Both the position numbers and the translations under genes were made by a program. 5,554 bases of DNA from an uncultured Lachnospiraceae bacterium (GTDB lineage: Bacteria > Bacillota > Clostridia > Lachnospirales > Lachnospiraceae), in the NCBI GenBank assembly GCA_902796045.1, contig CADBNQ010000125.1, forward strand, positions 1 to 5,554, given 5' to 3'. Below are positions 1 to 5,310 of this stretch, one piece after another. The stretch's first letter is position 1; every line of letters begins with the position of its first letter. The notes under the pieces were generated by a model, which saw only the letters and a program-made list of their open reading frames with translations, was not told the DNA's origin and ran no database searches.

Positions 1-594
1 ATGCCCAAGGGCCTTACCGCTTCCACAGGTATGGACGCTCTGACACATGCGATCGAGGGCTACACCACAGCAGCTGCATGGGAGCTTGCTGACTGCCTGA
101 ACCTTGAATCCATCCAGCTGATCGCCAAGAACCTCCGCGCTGCTGTTGATAATGATCCTGACGGACGTGAGGGCATGGCTCTTGCTCAGTATGTAACAGC
201 TATGGCTTACTCCAATGTTGGTCTTGGTATCGCTCATTCCATGGCTCACACTCTTGGTGCTGTATATGACACACCTCACGGTGTAGCATGTGCTATGATG
301 CTTCCGATCGTTATGGACTTCAACAAAGAGTACACAGGCGAGAAGTTCAAATATATCGCTGAGGCATTCGGCGTAGATACAACTGATATGGATCAGGCTG
401 CCTATCGCCAGGCTGCTATCGATGCTGTTCAGCAGCTTTCTGTTGATGTAGGTATCCCGACCAAGCTTGAGAAGCTGAAAGAAGAGGATCTTCCTTTCCT
501 TTGCGAGTCCGCAGCAGCTGACGCCTGTGCTCCTGGTAACCCAAGACAGGCTACACTGGAAGAGTTTGAGGCAATGTTCCGCAAACTGATGTAA
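1..594 (+). CDS. fucO: Iron-containing alcohol dehydrogenase, lactaldehyde reductase (FucO) type, C-terminal part
   Basis: This is the C-terminal 197 residues of a group III, Fe-dependent alcohol dehydrogenase; the family is usually about 380 residues, so about 184 N-terminal residues lie before the window. The ATG at position 1 is an internal methionine, not the start. The fragment aligns from memory along its whole length with E. coli FucO, which reduces lactaldehyde to 1,2-propanediol with NADH in fucose/rhamnose fermentation. All four expected metal ligands are present: Asp12 and His16 in TGMDALTHAIEG, His79 in GIAHSMAH, and His93 in TPHGVA, with the same spacing as FucO Asp196, His200, His263 and His277. 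The C-terminal GNPRQATLEE motif is also typical. Codon use (many GCT, GTT, CTT) differs from the GCC/CTG-rich genes downstream and suggests high expression. The family is certain; the substrate (lactaldehyde, propanediol or another short alcohol) is less so. No neighbouring fucose or propanediol gene is visible. Confidence 0.9.
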   Translation: MPKGLTASTGMDALTHAIEGYTTAAAWELADCLNLESIQLIAKNLRAAVDNDPDGREGMALAQYVTAMAYSNVGLGIAHSMAHTLGAVYDTPHGVACAMMLPIVMDFNKEYTGEKFKYIAEAFGVDTTDMDQAAYRQAAIDAVQQLSVDVGIPTKLEKLKEEDLPFLCESAAADACAPGNPRQATLEEFEAMFRKLM

Positions 595-617
595 TCTATT
601 TGACTTAAAGATCGTAC

Positions 618-640
618 GGGGCTGTTCACCAGACAGCCCC
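618..640 (+). terminator. Short GC-rich hairpin just after the dehydrogenase gene
   Basis: Arms GGGGCTGT (618-625) and ACAGCCCC (633-640) form a perfect 8-bp stem with a 7-nt loop, 23 bp after the stop codon. It is followed by CTCAAAAAG rather than a T-run, so it is not a textbook intrinsic terminator on the + strand. It may protect the 3' end of the message or act together with the second hairpin at 648-697. Confidence 0.45.
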
Positions 641-647
641 CTCAAAA

Positions 648-697
648 AGCCGGGTTTTCATGCAGGATTGCATGGGGGTCCGGCTATTCTATATTTT
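648..697 (+). terminator. Long G-U-rich hairpin with U-rich tail, probable terminator
   Basis: Arms at 648-664 and 669-685 can pair over 17 bp around a GGAT loop: outer AGCCGG/CCGGCT, five consecutive G-T (G-U in RNA) positions GTTTT/GGGGT, and inner CATGCA/TGCATG. The stem is followed by ATTCTATATTTT, a U-rich though interrupted tail. Lying downstream of the dehydrogenase and upstream of the next promoter, it most likely ends the dehydrogenase transcript. The G-U block makes the hairpin stronger in the + strand RNA than in the antisense RNA, where those positions become A-C mismatches, so any terminator here should be directional. Confidence 0.6.
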
Positions 698-763
698 AGA
701 ACAAAACTCCGCAAGCGGGCTTCAATCTTGAGGGAAATCGTTATTACCTATAAAAGGAACAAT

Positions 764-788
764 GATTGACATGTGATTGGAGCCAATC
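764..788. promoter_or_regulatory. Candidate operator: GATTGG/CCAATC palindrome inside the promoter spacer
   Basis: GATTGG (775-780) and CCAATC (783-788) form a perfect inverted repeat with a 2-bp centre that fills the promoter spacer and abuts the -10 box. A third, near-identical copy, GATTGA (764-769), lies exactly 11 bp (one helical turn) upstream of GATTGG and overlaps the -35 box. A protein bound here would block RNA polymerase. The regulator is unknown; no regulator gene is in the window. Confidence 0.4.
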
Positions 789-794
789 TATAAT
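766..794 (+). promoter_or_regulatory. Consensus sigma-A (sigma-70 type) promoter for the CNNM/McrB-like operon
   Basis: A perfect -35 TTGACA (766-771) and a perfect -10 TATAAT (789-794) are separated by the optimal 17 bp. Transcription would start around 800-803, leaving a leader of about 26-29 nt that contains the ribosome binding site for the TTG start at 829. A fully consensus promoter is expected to be strong, so a repressor is plausible; see the palindrome in the spacer. Confidence 0.85.
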
Positions 795-813
795 GGAGTA
801 AGTATTTCAGATT

Positions 814-820
814 AAAGGAG
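814..820 (+). promoter_or_regulatory. Ribosome binding site that fixes the TTG start at 829
   Basis: AAAGGAG ends 8 nt before TTG 829-831, ideal spacing. The two ATG codons at 821 and 824 lie too close to the site and are not in the frame of the long gene; the 821 frame stops after 11 codons. This selects TTG as the start of the membrane protein. Confidence 0.8.
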
Positions 821-828
821 ATGATGAT

Positions 829-2103
829 TTGGACGCGGGTTCCATACGACAGATAGTGATATTGTTGATTCTGCTGATCTTTTCTGCCCTCTTTTCCTCA
901 GCAGAGACTGCTCTTACGGCGGTAAACCGGCACAGGCTCAGAGCCCTGGCCGAGGAGGGGAATAAAAGGGCTGCAAGAGTTCTTGCCCTGGTGGAGAAGC
1001 CGGACAAGATGCTCAGCGCCATTCTGATCGGCAATAATATCGTGAATCTGTCAGCATCTTCTCTGACAACGACCCTGGCCATCAGGCTGGCCGGCCGGGC
1101 CGGACTTGACGGCAGTTCAAGCACCTTTATCGGCATTGCCACCGGCATACTGACCTTTCTCATCCTGGTCTTTGGAGAGATAACCCCCAAGAATATGGCG
1201 ACAAAGCTGAGCGAGCCTATGTCCCTTTTTTATTCCGGGCCGATCTGGTATCTGACACAGATACTGACACCGGTTATTTTTATTGTCAATTCGATCAGCA
1301 ACGGGGTCTGCCGCCTCTTTGGCGTGGATGTGAACCAGACCCAGTCCATGACAGAGATGGAGCTTCGGACCATCGTTGATGTCAGCCATGAGGACGGGGT
1401 CATCGAGGAGGAAGAAAAGGAGATCATCAACAACATTTTTGATTTCGGGGATTCCGTTGCCAAGGATGTCATGCTGCCCCGGATCGACATGGCCTTTGCC
1501 TCCACCGGCATGACCTACGAGGAGCTGGTAGATATCTTCTGCAGCACCCAGTATTCCAGACTGCCTGTTTACGAAGAATCAAAGGATAATGTCATAGGGA
1601 TCCTCAACCTCAAGGATCTTTTTTTCGACCAGGTGGCCCATCCCGGAGATTTTGATATACACAGACTGCTCAGAGAGCCCTTCTTTACCTATGAGTTCCA
1701 GAAGACCTCGGTCCTGATGGAGGAGATGAGAACGAAGTCTGTGTCCTTTGCCATCGTCCTTGATGAATACGGTATCACGGCCGGACTGATCACTTTGGAG
1801 GATCTGCTCGAGGAGATCGTCGGAGATATCAGGGATGAATTTGACGCGGACGAGGCCGAGGCTATCCGCTGCGTGGGCAGCGGTGAATACGAGATCGAAG
1901 GAAGTATGAAGCTGGATGATATCAATGATGCCCTTGGAACGGAAATCGAGTCTGATGATTATGATTCCATCGGAGGGCATATGATCGAGCTTTTAGGACA
2001 CCTGCCTCAGGAAGGGGAGACCGTGATGGAGGGAGAAACCCTCTACATGGTCAAAAAAATAGATAATAACCGTATAGATACTGTCTACATCAAGCTGCCT
2101 TAA
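829..2103 (+). CDS. CNNM/CorC (HlyC/CorC) family membrane protein, putative Mg2+/divalent cation exporter
   Basis: A complete 424-residue protein of normal family length. Domains in order: a CNNM (DUF21) membrane domain at about residues 5-185, with hydrophobic segments near 8-27, 60-85, 98-117 and 135-158; a CBS pair at about 205-335; and a CorC_HlyC transporter-associated domain at about 345-424. Family signatures seen are SSAETALTA (23-31), LIGNNIVN (66-73), FGEITPKN (115-122), VMLPRID (214-220), YSRLPVYE (242-249), and LDEYGITAGLITLEDLLEEIVGDI (from 311). Related proteins (bacterial CorC, YrkA/MpfA types, animal CNNMs) are linked to Na+-coupled Mg2+ export, with CBS domains sensing ATP/Mg2+; older databases call them hemolysins, which is probably misleading. 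Translation starts at TTG 829 behind AAAGGAG. It is the first gene after a consensus promoter and is followed after 21 bp by the McrB-like gene, probably its operon partner. The substrate ion is inferred from the family. Confidence 0.92.
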   Translation: MDAGSIRQIVILLILLIFSALFSSAETALTAVNRHRLRALAEEGNKRAARVLALVEKPDKMLSAILIGNNIVNLSASSLTTTLAIRLAGRAGLDGSSSTFIGIATGILTFLILVFGEITPKNMATKLSEPMSLFYSGPIWYLTQILTPVIFIVNSISNGVCRLFGVDVNQTQSMTEMELRTIVDVSHEDGVIEEEEKEIINNIFDFGDSVAKDVMLPRIDMAFASTGMTYEELVDIFCSTQYSRLPVYEESKDNVIGILNLKDLFFDQVAHPGDFDIHRLLREPFFTYEFQKTSVLMEEMRTKSVSFAIVLDEYGITAGLITLEDLLEEIVGDIRDEFDADEAEAIRCVGSGEYEIEGSMKLDDINDALGTEIESDDYDSIGGHMIELLGHLPQEGETVMEGETLYMVKKIDNNRIDTVYIKLP

Positions 2104-2108
2104 GCCCT

Positions 2109-2114
2109 GGGAGG
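2109..2114 (+). promoter_or_regulatory. Ribosome binding site of the McrB-like gene
   Basis: GGGAGG ends 10 nt before ATG 2125 within the 21-bp gap after the membrane protein gene. GGAAGG also sits directly against the ATG but is too close to serve. No promoter or terminator fits in the gap, which supports co-transcription with the upstream gene. Confidence 0.6.
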
Positions 2115-2124
2115 AAATGGAAGG

Positions 2125-4998
2125 ATGATTACAGATAAGCAGAAACAGAAAGATTTTGAATATGATGCGGATTATAAGACCAAATGTCCTTACACCCCTG
2201 CCCAGTGGGAGAATATCTTAAATTCCGGCCAGATCTCCGACAGAGATCTGTCCCTTCTTCAGTCCGTATACAGCTCTTATAATCACACAGCCAGTCTTCT
2301 GCAGCTGGCCCACGGTCATGACCTGAAGCCGGAGGAAGTGCTTGATGCCCTGAACCGGATCGGGGAGACCCTGGCACAGGCCAACGGCCTGGAGGCCGAG
2401 GTAGATTATGAGGGTAATGAATACTGGTGGTATCTCTGCTTCTGGGGAAAAATGATCCCTGATTACAAGACTATGGAGCTGAAGATGCAGCCGGAACTGA
2501 CAGAGGCTGTCGGCCAGCTCTGGCCGGAGCTGGAACAGGCCTACTATGCCTTTGTGGGGGATGTCGACCGCAGTCTCCAGTACCGCTTTAGCCAGGAGGA
2601 TTCTGTCTGGATTGCCGCTGCTGTCCTCTTATATGAGAAATATTACATGTATCCGGGGATCACACCGGATGACATCCTCCTCATGCAGTACGAGGTGCAG
2701 ACCCGGGCGCAGAAGGTTTTCGGCCAGGATATCGACGCTGTCACCATTTCCCAGATCTGCAACGCAGATGAACGGGGACACAAGCTCAACTATCTCAGAG
2801 ACATCTACAAGTATTATCGGGTGGCTTTCCCGGGAGAGTTCGACGAAGACCGTGAGCGGCCGGATCCCAAGGAGCTGGATTATGGCCTGTATGTCTACAG
2901 TATCCTGGGCTACATGACCCTTGAAACAGTATATGATTTTATCTCCCACGAATATGCCCATCTGGTGGACGAGTCCTATGTAGAGCAGAGCAGCGCCAAC
3001 GGATTTGTACGGCTGGCAGCCTTTCTGACCAGGAAGGGCGGGACGGCCTTTGATCCGGAGGATTCCTCGGACAAGGCCCTGGAGCTGAGGGCTGAGGGCG
3101 AGGATTGTGAGACAACCTTTCATATGCTCTCAGAGGCTCTGATCAGGGAATACCCCAATTTCATCTATGCCCACAAGGCTTCCTGGTACCAGGAAGACGA
3201 AGGGAGATGTGCCCGCGTCTTCTATGACCAGCTTTATATGGAGGACTACGCGGCAAATGGTGCCTGCATCACCTTCCTGACCATACCGGACGGTGACGCG
3301 GTCAATATTGAGATCTCCCTCAACCTGCCCTACTGCCAGGACGAGGAAGCCATGCTTTCTATTCAGGATAAATGCAGCATGCTGACCCTGATGACCTCCG
3401 CAGCTTTCAAGGTAGAGAGCATCAATGCAGAGTCCTTTGACCTGGACAGCGACGGTCGCAAGATCAAGGCTTCTGTCCTCTATCCCTACGATGAATTTAT
3501 CAGTATGAAGGAGGAGGACATCGTCGGAACCATGACTTCCTCCATGGAAATCTTTGCCTCCTACTATACAGATATCTGTCAGAATTATTACCCGGAAATA
3601 TCTTCGGAAGAGGCCGAGGATCCGCTGGCCGCAGCCCTTGGCTCCAGGCTGGTCTACAAGCAGGCCGCGGACACAAAGGGTCCGGAGATCATTTACAAAG
3701 AGGGAGCTGCCTCCCCCACCGCCGACTTTGTCGCCAGGGCAATTCAGGGATACGGACAGAGTCCTCAGACACTTACATCTGACAGCGGTGTTCAGGCCGC
3801 CGCCCCCGCTTCACAGGACGACCAACCCGGCGGACCGGCGGACAGCCAGACCGGCAGCTACAGTGACCAGGACGGGCAAGATTATAATGATGAGCATGGG
3901 TCTTCCGGAAAGGTCGGACAGGGCAGGCCTTCTGCAAAGCCGGCCTCCTCCCACCAGTCTGGTCCGGCCACCCAGATGGCTGTCCGGGTGTCAGACCGTC
4001 GGGTAACAGCTTCAGAACATCCTGACCGGTCCGATCAGAGCTTCCGCCTCTACCCGAAGAATACCCTGATCAAAGGGCCTATCAAGACAGCAAAATATCA
4101 CAAGGCTATCCTGACGGCTGTGGGGATCATCGAGGGAAAAGAATACGACATGGTAAATATTGAACCTGTACCAGATGTGCTTGACCACTATATGGGATAT
4201 GTGGAGGAGGGAAGGATCCTTCAGGTCTCCTACCCGGACATAAGAGGTGACGGCTATGGCAGCTGGATCGAACAGTATCAGGACGGCCTGATCCGGGACG
4301 GGATCTTTAAAGAATTCGCCAACCGCTGCGCAGGCGGCCGTTATGTGGTGATGATGGAGGATGTGGACCTTGACTGGATGCACCTTTTCGGAGAAGCTTC
4401 GGTCCTCCTCAGAGAAAACCGTCGGGAGGGAACCAGCAGCGAAACCACCATCACCTTGCCGGTATCAGGCGACCGCTTCAAGCTCCCCTCCAACCTCTAC
4501 ATCGTGGCCACCTGTGACTCTGTGACCGGTGAAGATACCATCATCGGCGCTATCCAGCAGGACTTCTTCATCCGACAGGTAAATCCCGAGCCTGAAGTGC
4601 TCAAAAGCATGCGGGTGGAGGGCATCACCCTGGAGAGACTGATGAAGGCTCTGAATCTCAGGATCTCCTACTTCCTGGGTTCCGATTACCAGCTGGGAGA
4701 GGGATTCTTCTTAGCCTCCCCGGAGAAAGACCCCATGGCTTCTCTGGGCAGGGTCTTCCGCGACCAGATCATCCCCCTCCTGGAGAAATGGTTCGACGGT
4801 GACATAGAGAGGATCCGCTATGTGCTGGGAGACAACGGAAAGACCAATCCCGATACGATCTTCTATCTGGAGACTCCTTTCCGGCACAACCTCTTTGCGG
4901 GACAGCTGCCGGACTCCTTTGATACGGAACGCATCATCTACCGGATCAATGAAGGGGCCTTCTACAACCCGAAAAGCTACATAGGAATTTATCAGTAA
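2125..4998 (+). CDS. Large McrB-like AAA+ protein with degenerate nucleotide-binding motifs (putative pseudo-GTPase)
   Basis: A complete 957-residue soluble protein with no signal peptide or membrane segment seen. Regions in order: residues 22-112 (YTPAQWENIL, ending YLCFWGKM) resemble an N-terminal module I recall from clostridial McrB-like proteins (YTxxxWxxLL ... FxGR); 150-300 is probably helical and includes HEYAH (275-279); 340-490 is a mixed alpha/beta region I cannot assign; 545-640 is a Ser/Gly/Gln/Asp/Pro-rich, probably disordered linker; 645-905 is the McrB-type AAA+ domain. The AAA+ assignment rests on DGIFKEFA (725-732), the FGE after Walker B (755-757), LPVSGDRFKLPSNLYIVAT (778-796), and IIPLLEKWF...VLGDNGK (882-906). 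The catalytic motifs are altered: Walker A is GPIKTAKY (651-658) instead of GPPGTGKT, Walker B is MMEDVD instead of IIDEIN, NTAD is replaced by DSVT (798-801), and ALRRRF is replaced by AIQQDFF. It probably does not hydrolyse nucleotide. No McrC-type nuclease gene is in the window. The function is unknown; a scaffold, sensor or regulatory pseudoenzyme is inferred. Confidence 0.85.
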   Translation: MITDKQKQKDFEYDADYKTKCPYTPAQWENILNSGQISDRDLSLLQSVYSSYNHTASLLQLAHGHDLKPEEVLDALNRIGETLAQANGLEAEVDYEGNEYWWYLCFWGKMIPDYKTMELKMQPELTEAVGQLWPELEQAYYAFVGDVDRSLQYRFSQEDSVWIAAAVLLYEKYYMYPGITPDDILLMQYEVQTRAQKVFGQDIDAVTISQICNADERGHKLNYLRDIYKYYRVAFPGEFDEDRERPDPKELDYGLYVYSILGYMTLETVYDFISHEYAHLVDESYVEQSSANGFVRLAAFLTRKGGTAFDPEDSSDKALELRAEGEDCETTFHMLSEALIREYPNFIYAHKASWYQEDEGRCARVFYDQLYMEDYAANGACITFLTIPDGDAVNIEISLNLPYCQDEEAMLSIQDKCSMLTLMTSAAFKVESINAESFDLDSDGRKIKASVLYPYDEFISMKEEDIVGTMTSSMEIFASYYTDICQNYYPEISSEEAEDPLAAALGSRLVYKQAADTKGPEIIYKEGAASPTADFVARAIQGYGQSPQTLTSDSGVQAAAPASQDDQPGGPADSQTGSYSDQDGQDYNDEHGSSGKVGQGRPSAKPASSHQSGPATQMAVRVSDRRVTASEHPDRSDQSFRLYPKNTLIKGPIKTAKYHKAILTAVGIIEGKEYDMVNIEPVPDVLDHYMGYVEEGRILQVSYPDIRGDGYGSWIEQYQDGLIRDGIFKEFANRCAGGRYVVMMEDVDLDWMHLFGEASVLLRENRREGTSSETTITLPVSGDRFKLPSNLYIVATCDSVTGEDTIIGAIQQDFFIRQVNPEPEVLKSMRVEGITLERLMKALNLRISYFLGSDYQLGEGFFLASPEKDPMASLGRVFRDQIIPLLEKWFDGDIERIRYVLGDNGKTNPDTIFYLETPFRHNLFAGQLPDSFDTERIIYRINEGAFYNPKSYIGIYQ
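3757..4044 (+). other. Low-complexity linker segment of the McrB-like protein
   Basis: Codons for about residues 545-640 encode a stretch rich in Ser, Gly, Gln, Asp, Pro and Ala with almost no bulky hydrophobic residues up to the VSDRRV region. It separates the N-terminal modules from the AAA+ domain and is probably a flexible linker. The frame stays open through it and the AAA+ homology resumes in the same frame, so no frameshift is indicated. Confidence 0.7.
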
Positions 4999-5021
4999 AA
5001 TTTAAATGGGATCAAACGAAA

Positions 5022-5093
5022 GCGCCTCCAGCTTATAAAATCAAACCGGCTGCGTATACTTGTCCGGTTCGCACGCTTATAAGCTGGAGGCGC
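5022..5093. terminator. 17-bp perfect inverted repeat with nested hairpin between convergent genes, probable bidirectional terminator
   Basis: The arms 5022-5038 and 5077-5093 (GCGCCTCCAGCTTATAA and its exact complement) form a 17-bp perfect stem. Inside, AACCGG (5044-5049) pairs with CCGGTT (5064-5069), and the apical loop holds the palindrome GTATAC (5054-5059). The element begins 23 bp after the stop of the McrB-like gene and lies between convergent genes. The 3' tails are only moderately U-rich on either strand: CTTCCATCTTT on + and TTTCGTTT on -. A bidirectional terminator is the simplest reading. A dispersed palindromic repeat (REP/MITE-like) is an alternative; no target-site duplication was recognised. 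Confidence 0.6.
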
Positions 5094-5310
5094 CTTCCAT
5101 CTTTAAAGATCAGGCAGGATCCCTTTATATATCAGTCAATTCCTGACGATTTTACTGTCAGAAGCGGACTATATTGGGGAATCCTTTTTTCGGTCTGCTC
5201 CATAATTCTCATTTTCCGAGTCGCCAGCGGACTGAATTGAGTGGGGCTAATTCTAGTCTGCCTTGTTTTTACAGTTTGGCAACACATCCCGGTCAACTCT
5301 GACTACCATA
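5094..5310. other. Intergenic tail region between convergent genes, no gene found
   Basis: No open frame here has recognisable protein character. The visible structures are weak. AGGATCCC (5116-5123) could pair imperfectly with GGGAATCCT (5177-5185), just before a T-run (5185-5190), around an inner CTGAC/GTCAG stem (5143-5147 and 5157-5161); this could be a backup + strand terminator. There is also an imperfect direct repeat (see the repeat entry). The short frames here do not look like genes. Confidence 0.5.
5157..5241 (+). repeat. Imperfect 22-bp direct repeat, two copies
   Basis: Copies at 5157-5178 and 5220-5241 share the pattern GTCNNNAGCGGACTNNATTGNG, with an identical 8-bp core AGCGGACT, and their starts are 63 bp apart. 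It could be chance, a degraded duplication or a protein-binding pair. Nothing else supports a function. Confidence 0.3.

Noticed and set aside
1..3. ATG at the window edge as the start of the dehydrogenase
   Set aside because: The family needs about 184 more N-terminal residues including the NAD-binding domain; the ATG matches an internal methionine before the metal-binding motif.
595..828. Metal-sensing riboswitch ahead of the cation exporter
   Set aside because: The predicted transcript start leaves a leader under 30 nt, too short for a known riboswitch, and the upstream hairpins lie before the promoter.
821..856. ATG codons at 821/824 as the start of the membrane protein or a leader peptide
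   Set aside because: Neither is in the frame of the long gene, they sit too close to AAAGGAG, and the 821 frame ends after 11 codons; TTG 829 fits the site and the protein family.
807..1190. Minus-strand open frame of 127 codons
   Set aside because: It lies antisense to the well-supported CNNM gene, has no recognisable protein features, and would run into the promoter region.
1579..1980. Minus-strand open frame of 133 codons
   Set aside because: It is antisense to the CBS/CorC region, a mirror of biased codon use, with no family resemblance.
2629..3123. Minus-strand open frame of 164 codons
   Set aside because: It is antisense to the McrB-like gene, with no convincing ribosome binding site, domain or context seen.
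3554..4006. Plus-strand open frame rich in Pro, Arg and Thr, overlapping the linker
   Set aside because: It is an out-of-frame reading of the GC-rich linker; its composition is what such a shift would give.
2125..4998. The McrB-like gene as an active McrBC restriction GTPase
   Set aside because: Walker A, Walker B, the NTAD-type motif and the arginine-finger residues are all altered, and no McrC gene is adjacent.
2125..4998. The McrB-like gene as a decayed pseudogene
   Set aside because: A 957-codon frame without stops or frameshifts, uniform codon use and preserved fold residues argue for selection; orthologue comparison would decide.
5022..5093. Inverted repeat as a CRISPR unit, tRNA or insertion-sequence end
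   Set aside because: There is only one palindrome with no repeat-spacer array, no cloverleaf and no transposase frame nearby.
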